DNA of 64,000 nt from Melieria omissa. Its lineage: Eukaryota > Arthropoda > Insecta > Diptera > Ulidiidae. This document shows, in pieces, positions 36,076 to 47,127 of the stretch (position 1 is the stretch's first letter; each line of letters starts with the position of its first letter). Location: NCBI GenBank assembly GCA_963971225.1, contig OZ020267.1, positions 96,523,648 to 96,587,647 of the forward strand, read 5' to 3'. Made by a program: the position numbers and the translations under genes. Under the pieces are notes generated by a model. That model worked only from the letters and a program-made list of their open reading frames with translations. It did no database searches and was not told the origin of the DNA.

Positions 36076-37139
36076 GTCAGCTTAGGAAAGCTTGCATTAC
36101 AATCGCGTACGCTGCCAACTTGCCGCAGTACTACGAAATATTGCCCACCTTCGAGCCAAGGGACGCGCTGCCGATGCATTATGGATGCATTGGCTGTGGT
36201 TGCGAAACAGCAACACAACAGGAACAAATGCGGCATCGAGTACAATCGAAAAGGTGAGCGCTTTGGGATGTCAGCCAGCCAGCCCGTACAGCGACTCACC
36301 ACGCGCGCTGCCCGCCCTGCGATTCACCTTTCCTATTAGCAAAATCCACACACCGACATAGTCGCAATCAGCCGCGCACCGCTGCTGGTTCATTCATCTC
36401 GGCTGTTGCCGTTGTTGTGAGCATTGCTGGTGTTGTTGCTGTTGCTGCAGCAACACATAACAATTGCCACGCAACGCTGCGCTGCTGACTGTCTGGCGGC
36501 TGCCATTGCACTCTGCATGCAATTATTGTGAAATATGGCAAAGGCAGACGTGCAACCACTGCAACTGCAGCAACAACAACAACAGCTTCGGCAACTACGA
36601 TTGTTGGCGCAAAATAAGCGCAAAACGTCTGCAGCAATTGTTGCAACATTATGCGATACAATTCCATTCCATGTCATTTACTGCAACAACAACAGCAACA
36701 AACCTAGCAATTTACAATTGCGGCGCACGGTACGTTCTATGGACTGCTGGCGTCGCCGCCGTCGCCGTCGCTGCGAAATACGCTTTTCACACTGGCTCCT
36801 TGCTGCTTGCTCTGGCGCTTCTTTTTGTTCTTTATTCTGTTCGCATTGTGTGCATATGAAGTAATCAGCAATTTGTAGCGAAGCGCATCTAATTCTCAGT
36901 TACAGTTGTGGCGCACGTGAGGCAAACCGTGCCGGCGAACCGCTCGCTGGCGCTGCTACACCCAACCAGCTGTTTACGTCGCGACCACATTTAGCGCTGC
37001 GCCATTATTGGCCAGCAATCATTATCGACATTAACATAATCGCGCCACGTCATTATCACATCGGCCATCGTCCTGAGTCAGCGGCTGTCGTAGTATTGTT
37101 GCACGTTTAACGCGTCGCCGGTTTTACTTATCATGCCGC

Positions 37140-37409
37140 ATGGCAAAAAATAATTCCTCCACGAACAGAACCGCTCAGGTCCGACGTCTTGTGCGTTTGT
37201 CCATTTTTCACCATTTCTCATTTCTAGTTCTGCAGTTTTTCTCTTCAGTGTGGACTACTGGCTGCTGTTGTTGCCTTGAACTTCGGCGCAAAATGGCTGA
37301 CAGAAGAGTGTTTGTTACAATTTTTATGGCTGTCATTATGATTGCAATTTGTTTTGCAATCGTCAGAAAAATGTCTGTGTATGTGGGTAGTTTTGAAAAA
37401 AATGTTTAA
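37140..37409 (+). CDS. Possible small membrane protein, unrecognised
   Basis: An 89-codon frame begins with a true ATG and ends at TAA, which runs directly into AATAAA, a possible polyadenylation signal. The product has a basic N-terminus, a first hydrophobic stretch (about residues 24-40, with CCCC after it), an RRKMADRR stretch, and a strongly hydrophobic segment VFVTIFMAVIMIAICFAIV (about residues 56-74) that could span a membrane. No family is recognised and no conservation can be tested here. Chance is a serious alternative. Confidence 0.18.
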   Translation: MAKNNSSTNRTAQVRRLVRLSIFHHFSFLVLQFFSSVWTTGCCCCLELRRKMADRRVFVTIFMAVIMIAICFAIVRKMSVYVGSFEKNV

Positions 37410-37799
37410 ATAAATCCTGAACTGAAAAAGCTGTTACGATGTCATTGATGGATCGATTGATGCAATTCGTTAAAGTTCATTGTCCAGACTTTTTATAATT
37501 TAAAGGATTTTTGTCTTCCTCAAAAATGGTCCGAAGTTAAAGTAAAAGCTAAAATTTGAAGTTTGCATGGACTGGATTGAACTTTAATTGAACGAAAAAT
37601 ATTAATTTAGAGTTTTGTTATTTATTCTGTTACTGTTAAATTGGAAGAGCTACGCGGTCTACGTTAAAACTTTCTTTTTCATTCTTTAGAAAAGAATTTT
37701 CAACGGACAAATATTCTTTTTTTTTTTTGGATTTTTGTAAATTAATGTTTTGATTAAGTTTTCTTGTGATTTTATACAAAAATTTTTTAAATATATGTA

Positions 37800-38563
37800 C
37801 AGGGTGTTCCATCTATACTTGACTCATGAGAACTATGATTAACTTTGACAGTTGCTGCTCGACTTGCTTCTTCTTTTAGAAACGGCTATTCAGTACAATT
37901 TTAACCATGGAGCGGTAGACAGCCGCAGAAGGCGCAGAATTCGTGGAAATTTATTTTGAAAATAACTCTTCGAATATCTTAACTCAGCGTGCGTGCGTCC
38001 TTCAGTGAACACAATCAAGTCTCTCGTGCGTAAAATCGCATCGCGCAGTTAAGAGAACATAGAGGCTGTTTGTTAGAATGTCCGTGAGAGCCCCGGGACC
38101 TCCTTTCGACACCGTTCGCCACAATTGAACATCTCGAAAACCAGTTTATGGCGAATTCTGAAGAAAGATTTGCATTTGTTTTCCTATAAAGTGCAATTGG
38201 TTCAACGTTTGTGGCCTTTGGATAAGCCTGGAGAAGATTTACTGAAGACAATGACGATTTCAACTGGCCTTCTTGCTGTGTGACTATTTAAAAGGAAAGG
38301 TGTACACTAGACTCTTTGACTAATATTCGTGAGGAAATCAGCGCCATAATCCCAGAAATGCTGCAATGTTATAAAAAATGCATAAAAAGGGTCCAAATGT
38401 CTGTCACTGGAAATGGTGACCATCTTCTCGAAATTTTTTACTCTTATTATCTAATAAATTCTATTGAATCAAATAAAATTTTAACCGTAGGAAATCGAAA
38501 TTGTTGCATGTTTCACTACGTTGTTCATTGTTCTCATGTGTCACGTATAGATGGAACACCTTG
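37800..38563 (+). mobile_element. Internally deleted Tc1/mariner-superfamily element (764 bp) with diverged HTH
   Basis: Terminal inverted repeats of about 24 bp (GGTGTTCCATCTATAC core, 22 of 24 matching) lie at both ends and are flanked by TA (37798-37799 and 38564-38565). The interior encodes the beginning and end of a transposase with the catalytic middle removed. The N-terminal wording is that of the insect elements whose helix-turn-helix region is often annotated DUF4817, a lineage separate from the classical mariners elsewhere in this window. The element cannot move by itself. Confidence 0.88.
37907..38480 (+). pseudogene. Decayed transposase, N- and C-terminal parts only
   Basis: The start ATG (37907) is followed by MER, stop, TAAEGAEFVEIYFENNSS, then ILTQRACVLQ, stop, which resembles the ERAEFVEIYFENNxS...TQRAFRRxH helix-turn-helix start of this lineage. 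At the 3' side DYLKGKVYTRLFD, a frame change, and TNIREEISAIIPEMLQCYKK follow, resembling the CDYFLWGYLKxKVY...NIRxEIxAIPxEMLxRVMxNF end of the protein. The DDE catalytic core between them is missing and several stops are present. Confidence 0.82.
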
Positions 38564-38565
38564 TA

Positions 38566-39563
38566 GTGTGTCTTTTATTGCTACTGTAATAATGTTGTCT
38601 ACAACTTTAGTATACCAACAACGCCCACAGCATTAAGTACACAAACGAATAGCCCAACGAATCGTTGCAGCAGACGAGTAAAGCACCAGATTATGCATGA
38701 AACTGAAAGGAATGTCAACTGTCAACTCAAGGTGAAAACCAGCTGGGCACCGACGCAGCGAAAAACCAAAACAGCAAAGCAGCAAACAAGCCAAAAGCAA
38801 ACGCAAAGCAGAGCGATTGCAAAAATTCCGACGTGCCAACTGACAAACGGACGGTCCGACAAACGGTCAGTCAGCTAGCACAGACATTGAGGCGCATTGC
38901 TGTGTTAGCAACAAAAACAACTGCAACATCTGAACATCAATTGCAACAGCCAGCCGGCTACAACGCTTTTGAGTTCAAGTGCGCGAAACGTGCAAGAAGC
39001 GCAAAAAAGTTTGCAGGTCTGCAAATTTGGCATTTAGAAATATTACGTGCCATTTTTTAAATTGTCACACGTTCATCAACTTCTGACAGCTGGCGACTGC
39101 AAAGTCAACAGTGCATGGCTGTCGTCTACAAAGAGATGCTTAGAGATTAGTGACGCTGAGCTTTTATACGGTGGAATGCTTATCAGCTTCATTTCATTTA
39201 TTCAACCTACAGTTTTTCTGTCCTCGCAGAAGTAGTAACAAACATCTGAGGGTAAAATAGTTCATGAAATTGCTCCCAATCTCAGCGTTCTGAATTGTGA
39301 AACTGTGGGTTTCGTTTCTTTCGTTTTGCTGAAAACTGGGCCTTAATTGTGTCATTAGGCTGTTGTGCTTATGATGATGATGATATATGATGATATAAAT
39401 GTATATTTATACATCCTACGAAAGTAATATTTATTGTAGACTTGAAAAAAACAATGGCGACAAAAATGTCTGATTCACCTTGGCAGTTGAATCCAGAACG
39501 TTTGAAAAATTGTTCAAACAGGAAAATTAAATATTTAAATGTTTGTCCCTATATTTTTAAGTT
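38566..39563. other. Non-coding DNA
   Basis: No gene is recognised. An ATG trinucleotide run lies near 39371-39395. The patch at 38740-38890 is CAA/GCA-rich with a TCAGTC motif and might be leader sequence of a host transcript, without proof. Confidence 0.4.
39371..39395. repeat. Imperfect (ATG)n microsatellite
   Basis: ATG/ATA trinucleotide run. Confidence 0.85.
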
Positions 39564-39619
39564 TTTGAAAACCTCACAACTCGATTGTAGGGAAGAGTCC
39601 CTGGTGGTGATTTTTTAAG
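39564..39619 (+). repeat. Dispersed repeat A, fragment
   Basis: A short piece (ACCTCAC, CCCTGGTGGTGA, TTTTTAAG) matching the 5' part of the copies at 60235 and 62387. Confidence 0.55.
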
Positions 39620-39639
39620 TCTTTTTGAATCATACACAG

Positions 39640-40170
39640 AATGTCGTTTTGGGAAGGTCTTTCCGTACATAAAAACAATGTTTATTTTACATAAGTACAG
39701 TCAATTTTGAATTCAGTAAGGATTTTTTCTTGCGTAGATAAAACAATGTTTCATTACCATAAATATAGTCAATTTTGAATTCAGTAGCGAATATCTCTCA
39801 ATGTACTTTTGATCAAAAGCAATTTAAAACAAAATTTCGTTCCTTACTGTTATTAATATTTTTTATGTTTATTGAATCATTTTGGAAAGATCTTTTCGTA
39901 GATAAAAACTATGTATTTTTTTTACATAAATTCCAATTTCCCAATTTACTTTTGATCAGAAGCAATTTAAGACATAATATTGTTCGTTATTAATATTTTT
40001 ATCTTAATCGAATCATTCTGTGAAGATTTTTCCGTAGATAAAACTAGGTATATTTTTTTACATAAATACAGTCAATTTTCAGTGACGAACATCTCTGAAT
40101 TTTCTTTTGAATCAAAACAATTTAAAACATAATTTCGTTCCTTAATGTTATTACTTTTTTTTACTTTTTA
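39640..40170. repeat. Degenerate tandem repeat, units of about 130-140 bp, about four copies
   Basis: Units near 39641, 39735, 39880 and 40014 share, in order, GGAAGATCTTTTCCGTAGAT-like, AAAACTATGTAT, TTTACATAAATACAGTCAAT, TTTGATCAAAAGCAATTTAA and TTCGTTCCTTAATGTTATTA. The first unit is truncated. Divergence is considerable, so the array is old. Open frames across it are incidental. Confidence 0.82.
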
Positions 40171-41109
40171 CTTATAGTACTGAGAGTAGTACTACCAGTA
40201 GTACTTATACAACTGAGAGAACAGTAGAGAAGAGAACAGTTTCTTTTACTAGGCCCTGTTGGGGTCGAGATTCGAACCAAACCGATTCTATCTCTTCAAT
40301 ATAATTCTTCCTCAATATTATTTATTTTATTGCTTGGCTCCTTTCCGTACTTTTTCCTTCAACAAAATAACAAACACACAAACAACAATAAAATCTCGCT
40401 TTACTGCACATAAAATTATCCGTCTTACGGATAGTTAATCCAGATCTCAATTAAATTTGTTCTCCAAGTAATTACATATTTGCCAACTTCCGTCATCTGA
40501 ATTAATTTTTTGCCATCTCAGCTTAAAACACTTGACCTGCTTAGCGCCGCATCACAATTGCCGATCTGCCAGAACGCTTCAAATTACTAAAAGCAACAAT
40601 TAGAATTGTAATTGCAGTAATTACAATTCACTTGAGCGAGTTGACAAGAAGCAAACGGCCATTAGTCCACCAACCGACCGGCAGCCAGCGACCGAAGGAA
40701 GAAAAGCGCGTCGACACTTGGCACTTAACCGTTGTTGAATTAGCTGGAAAATATAATTGTCCAGAGAGCGAATGCGTTTAATGAGCGACAACAGTCAGCG
40801 CTGCTCAACAACCGGCTAACTGTTTCGCTCGTCGACTATCGCTTTTTGTGCGCTGTGTCGTTCGTTACGCATTTACTGTTACAACTTACGTTGACAGTTA
40901 AAACGACCGCAAGACATTGAACCAAATAGTTGATGGCTCTGCTAACGAGTGCAATGCGCGCTCGTCATTGGCGACATTGCTGCAAATATTGACATTCACA
41001 ATTACTGGATTAACCCTCGTCGACATCTCTCAATGACCGCTTAATTTGTTTCAGTTCAAAAACCAGATTACATGGTAAGCTTAAACCGAGTTTCACTGGT
41101 GTGTGAGTT
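40171..41109. other. Non-coding DNA
   Basis: No gene is recognised. Near 40190-40220 lies a palindrome-rich stretch of AGTACT words. The minus strand near 40265-40280 has GGTTCGAATCTCGA, a B-box-like word, without a recognisable A box. Confidence 0.4.
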
Positions 41110-41175
41110 ATAAAGTTAGGTAAGGTTAGGTCTAAAGTTAGGTTAGGATAGGTCTAAAGTTCGGTTAGGTAAGGC
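41110..41175. repeat. Tandem repeat, 22-bp unit, three copies, TTAGG-like
   Basis: Three consecutive 22-bp units each begin TAAAGTT and contain GGTTAGG or GGTAAGG words. They resemble, but are not, a run of the ancestral insect telomere pentamer TTAGG, which flies have lost. A similar short AAGGTTAGGTTAGGTAAGG stretch occurs near 48519-48537. Confidence 0.85.
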
Positions 41176-42956
41176 AGGGAGCTTGCTGGTTGCTCAACAA
41201 GTAAATTCGGAGGCTTTAAAAGGTCCTTTGTGATGCCCAAAGAGAGTGTAGGCTATAATTCTAAAGTTATATCGAAAATTTGGGTTGTATCAAAAAGTTG
41301 AGTTGCATGGGTGATATCTATCCTTTTTAATCCTAACAAAAACCGCTTTCTCCAACTTAAATTTTTAATTAGCCCTTAAATTGATTTAAACAAGTTGTAA
41401 AAGAATTATGACCCCTTAAAATTAATAATAGTGGCAAAATGACACTAAATCCACTTAAAGGATTAAAAAGCGGTCACGTGCTATTCATTGCACATTCAGT
41501 GCCACAAATATGCAGCCGACTTTTAGGCGCAACAAAGCATTCATTCATTCTGTTTGTGGTAAAAACAATCCGATTAAATGGAGTTTTAATCCGTTTGTAA
41601 TGCTGAAAAATTGAAATAGCAAAAACCCATTTCCATTTGCAAAAAATCACGCAAACTCTCGAAGCGAAAATCGGTGTCAGCGTTTGTGTGTCGCTGAGGC
41701 ACATTCAACCCGGTCTAGCAGATAAAACCCGCCACAATTGTATGTTGCTGTTGTTACTGTTGCTGTTGTTGGTGTGTTACTGGCAGCACTTGCCAAACAT
41801 TGCATACATAATTGCCAGCACACGCGCACCGTGCACCGCGCACCACTACACACACACGCGGCGCAAAAATGTACGAATTTGTGCCAAAAAATAACAACAG
41901 CTAACTTTTTGCCAGCACAGCAATGGAATTTAAAGTGCGCATTTTAGATTTTTCCTACAACAATAACAACAATGCGCACAACACAAATAAGTGCACACAT
42001 GCGCCATGACACTTGCATAGGCTGACACACACATGCAACCAACACACACAACACTCCCGAGCGCATATCCTCGCTGACGCAAGAGCAATTGTCTCCTCTC
42101 TCTTGCTGTTGCTACTTCTTCATCTTCCTCTTCTTTGACATCAGCTTGCAAATGTTGCAATGCAGCAGAATTTTTGTTTCTCAGCTCCCAATTTCTGCAT
42201 CTGCTTTGGCTCAAACTTCTGCTGCGGCTCATTCGAAATGCTTTGCTCTGCGCTAATCCTTTATCCTTTTTGCACTCACTTTTACACACATGCAAATTGC
42301 ATAAGCTTAATTGTGAGTGTGTGTGTGTATTTCTTTGGCCGCCTGCACATGGCTGCTGGCATCATTCGCGCTCCGGCTGCACGTGTCCGTCCAACCGTAC
42401 AACCGTCGTCAGCCGCACTTAACAGTTGCAACTAAATTAAATTGCTTGCACAACAGCGGCTAAGTGCTTTTTGTTGTTGTTGTTATTATTGCGCACGGCA
42501 TGCGTGTGCACCGCAGGCAATGTTGCATGTTTATCATAAAATGTTGACAAGGCAACACATTCGCCCGACGCACGCCTCAAGTGTCTGCAGCGTGTTCCGA
42601 ATGCTATTTTTATTTCTCGCTTCCAAACGACAACGCTTGACCCATTCACAATGGATAAAAATTAACTGTAGCAACGCATTCCGAGCGGCGACATGTGCAG
42701 TGTTGCAAGCATTGCGTTACATGACAAGAATTCAACCAATTTCGAAAGAGGGTCAACCAAATGGAGTGGTTCGTGCTCTCGGAAACGGTGTTTTTAACTT
42801 TCCCATTAACACAGCAATTTTTCCAACAGTAATTTTCTATAGACAAATAAATCAATACTTATGCCACCTTGGCCACAACAAACCGCTGACACTTTTTATC
42901 AATAAAAACAAGGTGTTAATTTTTTGTTGAACAACAGTTAAAGGAAGAATGTGAAA
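41176..42956. other. Non-coding DNA with CA and CTG-rich patches
   Basis: No gene is recognised. Repetitive CA/CTG content between 41720 and 42440 keeps several frames open on both strands without known domains. Confidence 0.45.
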
Positions 42957-43269
42957 TATTCTAGACTCCTTCTTCTTCTAGACTAATGCCTAGCTACCCG
43001 CAACCAACCCTGTTGTGCGTGCGAATGTGTTTACAAGGTTGGAAGAGACCTACAGTTTTATGCCGATTCCGAACGGCGAGTTGGAAGCTTTTTCATAGGC
43101 AATTTTACTCTCAGAGGTTTGCCATTTCCTGCTGAGAGGACAGCTGCCAAAAGAAAAATTGTTGTTTTTTTTTCGGTGTTTACGCAACGGAGTATTGAAC
43201 TCGCGGAGTCTTGACTCACGGCCCAATGCACTAGCCAGCTGAGCTACGGCGGCTGCCGTATTCTAGACT
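42957..43269 (-). mobile_element. tRNA-derived SINE, family 2, with 11-bp target duplication
   Basis: The direct repeat TATTCTAGACT occurs at 42957-42967 and 43259-43269 and brackets the element (42968-43258). On the minus strand the head reads GCCGTAGCTCAGCTGGCTAG (A box) and, further on, GAGTTCAATACTC (B-box-like). It is followed by a run of A and T and a body containing GGCAAACCTCTGAGAG, GCCGTTCGGAATCGGC and ACTGTAGGTCTCTTCCAACC. The tail consists of AGA repeats. This body is familiar from tephritid repeats (from memory). The clean duplication shows integration by a LINE-type mechanism and makes this the best-bounded SINE here. Confidence 0.88.
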
Positions 43270-43878
43270 GTGCAACACAAATAAGGTTTCCACTTTTCAC
43301 AAGAAGGGATTTGATATAAAGGTTTATAATAGAGTTTTTTATACTCGGGAACCTTTAATTTTACAATGATTGATGGACAATTCCATGAACCAAAAAATTG
43401 GGGACAAGAATGTGGCGTCGGATTGAGACCAAAGTTTGAAAAATTAATAGACATTCCACAAATTTCTCAACAGCTGCTTGGAAGTTGCTTCTTAGAGGGT
43501 TAAAATCTATGACTGGCTTAAACATTCTTTTGAACTGCCAACTGCCGTTCAGATTCGGCTTTCAACTGTAGGTTCCCCCTTGCCCAAACCGCTTGAAATG
43601 TGTGTTGCAACACATATTGGAAAAACCAGTGTTGCATACACATTGCAAACAATGGGTGAAATATGTGGAAGCACATTGATATCTCCGAGTGTGTCTCTTA
43701 TAGAGGCAGCCACCATACCCAACCTTAATAAGTTTCCCATTTCGAATTATTCTGTTTTTTAATACAATCCTACAGCTCCCAGGTTGATCTTAGGCGTATC
43801 AAATGTAACATTGACCTCTTTTATTTTTATTTTTATTTTTCTTTTATTTTATTTTTTATTCTTTTCCAAATATACCTA
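43270..43878. other. Non-coding DNA
   Basis: No gene is recognised. The part 43774-43815 resembles, on the minus strand, a segment near 62660-62700 and probably belongs to dispersed repeat A. A T-rich low-complexity run spans about 43817-43865. Confidence 0.45.
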
Positions 43879-43985
43879 CCCTCTATCGCTTAGGGAGGCT
43901 GCCATACAAAACTGGCTATTTTCTATGACATCAGTTCCACACTTGCAAATGTAGTAGTGAAGTGAGGAAAGTTCAAGAGCAGCTT
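43879..43985 (-). repeat. Dispersed repeat A, minus-strand copy
   Basis: The reverse complement carries ACTACATTTGCAAGTG, CATAGAAAATAGCCAGTTTT and GTATGGCAGCCTCCC, matching 62525-62612 closely. Confidence 0.75.
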
Positions 43986-46180
43986 TAAAAATCGAACTCA
44001 GCACTATGTCAGGACTGAAGTATGGAAATTACTCTATGCTTAACACAACTAAACACAGTGTAGTTTTATAAACCAATCAAAAGCGCTTTAAAATCAGCAA
44101 AACTTTTACGCAAACAGACATAAGGAAAATGTTGGGAGAAGCACCAAAGTCGGAACAAACAAAATACAATTTTAAGCAGCGAAACCCATAGAGAGGAAAG
44201 TCAAATATTTAAGTATAAATGAATACAGACAAAGAGGCCGATAATGCAGCATAATTACGAAAAACGTAATGGGCGAACAATGTAAAACGAAAGCGAAATA
44301 AAACCATGCATAATTTATTAGTAAAACAAAGCGGCGAGTGGTGGAATTTTAAATAAAACACCAACAACAACAATGTGACGAAGTTAAAGTAAGGACAACA
44401 GCACGCACCTGCAGCACTCACCTACTCTACACTCGGCAGCTGCACTTACATTCCGCACCGTGGGTCCGAATGGGGCTGCGGGTGAGGATAAAAGTGTGGG
44501 TGTGCGTGTTGGCGGCACATGTCGGTGTGTCTGTGTGTTTGTGGCACAATTACGTGAAGCGGAGGCGGAGTTCGGCTGCGGCCACTACTTTTGGCCAAAA
44601 GCCAAACATTGCAGCAGGCATCACCAACGGACCGACTTGGACGCAGGCGGCAGCCAGGCAGCTGGAGAGGCGCCCCGACTTCAGAGTTGCGAGTGTGCGC
44701 CAATGTGTAGGCTGCCTGGCTTTCTTTAGTTTGTGCTGGTTTTTGTTTCTTTTTTTTTCAATTTCCTTATTTATTTCTAGCTTGTTTTGCTTTCTGTTGC
44801 GTGCAGGTGAAGGTGAAATTCGTATATGAAGTAGTTAGTAGCAACCAGAAGAAAACATGGCAAAACTGGTCAACATAACAAATACGAGTATATATGAAAA
44901 CTGAAAAGCTGTTTCGCAGGAAAATCGAAACCATTTTCGTTGGCGACTGCAAGCGGAAGATTTGTGTTCGTTGCCAAGAAGTTCGGCACTTTCTTGCAAG
45001 TAGAAAACTTTCTATAACTTAACTTTGCTCTTGTTATTTTTCCAAAATCACTGCAGATTTTACTGCTGTGTGTTTGCTGCTATATTTGAGCTTTCTCCCC
45101 TCACTGACACACTGCTCGTCGGCCCATAAGTATGGCCAATAAATGCCACTGCCTGCGCTCGTTTTCGTGCCGTTTGTTACATAATCGACCACGAATAATT
45201 CACCAACACGTGTTGTTGCTCCTATTCTTGGGATTGTTGTTGCATTGCGGCAGTAAGGACACTCATTTTGTGTGTCAGCGCTGACTGCAGCTGCCGCTAT
45301 GCCGCTTTAGCTAGAGCCAACAAAAAAATGAAATAAAAAAGGAAAAGATAGAAAGACGCTCGTTAGCACGTTGGGTTCAACGCGGGTTAAAGCAGATTTT
45401 CTTTGCTCCATATTTGTTACATTTTTCATAGTTTCATAGCTCGTTATTGCTGCGGACGTTGTGCTGCTGCCTGTCGCGTTGAATTTGGGTTAAAGATGTG
45501 CTGATATTACAGCAACAATAGCAAACATTTTAACAACAAGGCTGCTTGTATGGTCTATGGTTCTATCCGGATTAAAAAATGTTCAGTGGACGTTGGACGT
45601 TCGAAATGTTGGCGGCAGGTGAAGGAAGCTACCAGTTGACAGCAGTTTGGAATGTGAAGGTCGAGCACGTAGGGAAGTCATAAATTTCGCTGACGACAAA
45701 TGCACGGAAGTAGGGAAAAAATATGCACATGTAATGGTAAAAAGTTCGTGACAAGTTGGTTGTTTATCGCGTTGGTTTTTGAAAACTTCAAATCCATGCT
45801 TTAAAAACCAAAATGTATACAATTTTTAAACTTTGCATTTATCTACTTGAACCTTGACCTTGGTTTCATATATTAAACGTTAATGAAAAGTTTAATGTGG
45901 AAGATAATTTTAAAAAATAATCTCTAATATGGTCTTTCACAATCAATTCAATAAGTACAATAAAATAATTGAGCAATATCTGTCAACCATTTAAGGGAAC
46001 TGAGCAGCGCAATTGCGATCAGCTCAGATAAAAATTGACATCTTTTTAAATGCCTCAAATCGAATCGATACGCACCAACTCTTTGTACAAAGCACCTATG
46101 AATTAATATTTTTATTTATTTATTTATTTTTGGAAGTGAATTCAAAATAAATTACAAAAATTTTATTGTTATCCCCAAAA
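43986..46180. other. Non-coding DNA
   Basis: No gene is recognised. The G+C-richer patch at 44400-44720 keeps frames open on both strands, but none with ATG and a known domain. A TTTA run lies near 46108-46128. Confidence 0.45.
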
Positions 46181-46184
46181 AAAT

Positions 46185-46870
46185 TTTCCGCCGTTGCCCG
46201 ATGCAGGTAGGATGTGTTTAGGTCGGTAGGACCTTAGCTATTCTTCCAGGCAAATTTGGATCTATCAACCTAAGCCGAATCGTTCTGGAACTGATCCGAA
46301 ACGGCATATCAGCTGAAATTGCCTTTGACGACTTGAAGGGGTCCTGTTTGGCGAGCAAACCTAAGCGATGGTCATCAGCTAGTCAATTAAGGACGCCCAC
46401 GTGTTTCCGCGCCGGATTTGAACTTTAAAGCATTTGTAACAAACTTCTGAGACCAACACAATGCATTTGTAATAAATTTATTCGTTTTCACAGACTTCTC
46501 AGCTCTTTCACAATACGTCTTTCTTTTGGCGTGCAATGAGGTTTACGACCCATCTAAAAACGCAAAAATGCGTTACATTTTATCACGAAATACTTTTGTT
46601 AACATAATAATTTTCGAGCCTTGGAAAATTATCGGTATATAGCACAGAGAAAACCAGCGAATTAAAAGCAACGCTTCACACACCTATTTTTTTTGTCTAA
46701 TATATTAGTCGAAATAAATTTTTATGGTTGACAAACTCAGTGTAAATATAATTAAACATGTCGCAGGTGCTAGCAGATAACGGCAAAGTAGTTCTAAAAA
46801 TACATTTTTCCCCGATAATTCGCAACATCTATCAATGGTACCTTCACACCTATTATTTTGTCCATGAGTG
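46185..46870 (-). mobile_element. Tc1-like element, 5' half only, with inner and outer direct repeats
   Basis: On the minus strand the element begins at a TA (46871-46872) with CACTCATGGACAAAATAATA followed by GGTGTG. A second copy of the motif (GACAAAAAAAATAGGTGTG) lies about 167 bp inside, near 46679-46697. Paired direct repeats inside long terminal repeats are the IR/DR arrangement of several Tc1 lineages. The transposase start follows at 46553. The right half and other terminal repeat are missing; similarity ends near 46190. Confidence 0.82.
46190..46553 (-). pseudogene. Tc1-like transposase, N-terminal part
   Basis: On the minus strand ATG (complement of 46551-46553) opens MGRKPHCTPKERRIVKELRS, then a stop and KRINKFITNALC. 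After frame changes come ETRGRP (the GRP box common between the two DNA-binding subdomains of Tc1 proteins) and DHRLGLLAKQDPFKSSKAIS followed by SSRTIRLRLIDPNLPGRIAK. This is the paired-like two-part helix-turn-helix DNA-binding region. The catalytic domain is absent, so the protein is dead. Confidence 0.82.
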
Positions 46871-46885
46871 TATATATATATATAT
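46870..46885. repeat. (TA)n microsatellite
   Basis: A TA run at the Tc1 insertion point, perhaps expanded from the TA target. Confidence 0.85.
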
Positions 46886-47127
46886 CAGCGAAAGTTCGTG
46901 TTCTAATTAAAGTCTACAAATTGGACACATTTGATCAGACCCCTTTTTTTTAATAATGGTTAAATAAAATGATAATTAAAGTGATAATTTTTTTTTCCCA
47001 TAAATATTATTTTAGTTTTTTTCTGTAATTAAAAAATGTTGACACAAAATTTATTTAACCCATTTTAAGCTAAAATTTTTCAAAAGTAAACTAACTTTAG
47101 AACTCTAACAAAGAGGCGTGGCAACTT

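Larger units (their letters stand above)
34400..37139. other. G+C-richer, CAG/CAA-rich block
   Basis: The part at 34500-35230 and the part at 36080-37130 are clearly richer in G+C than the rest and contain many CAG, CAA and GCC repeats. Stop codons are sparse, so frames stay open on both strands (34544-34903 minus without ATG; 36368-36859 on both strands). None matches a family I know. The plus-strand frame 36535-36864 does begin with ATG and encodes a Gln-rich start, but overlapping frames are equally open. This could hold host regulatory sequence or untranslated leader. Confidence 0.4.

Noticed and set aside
36368..36864. Several overlapping frames on both strands rich in Gln, Cys and Ala
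   Set aside because: CAG/CAA/CTG repeats keep all frames open. There is no basis for choosing one as a gene.
40265..40345. Minus-strand SINE suggested by a B-box-like GGTTCGAATCTCGA
   Set aside because: No A box at the expected distance and no match to the other SINE bodies.
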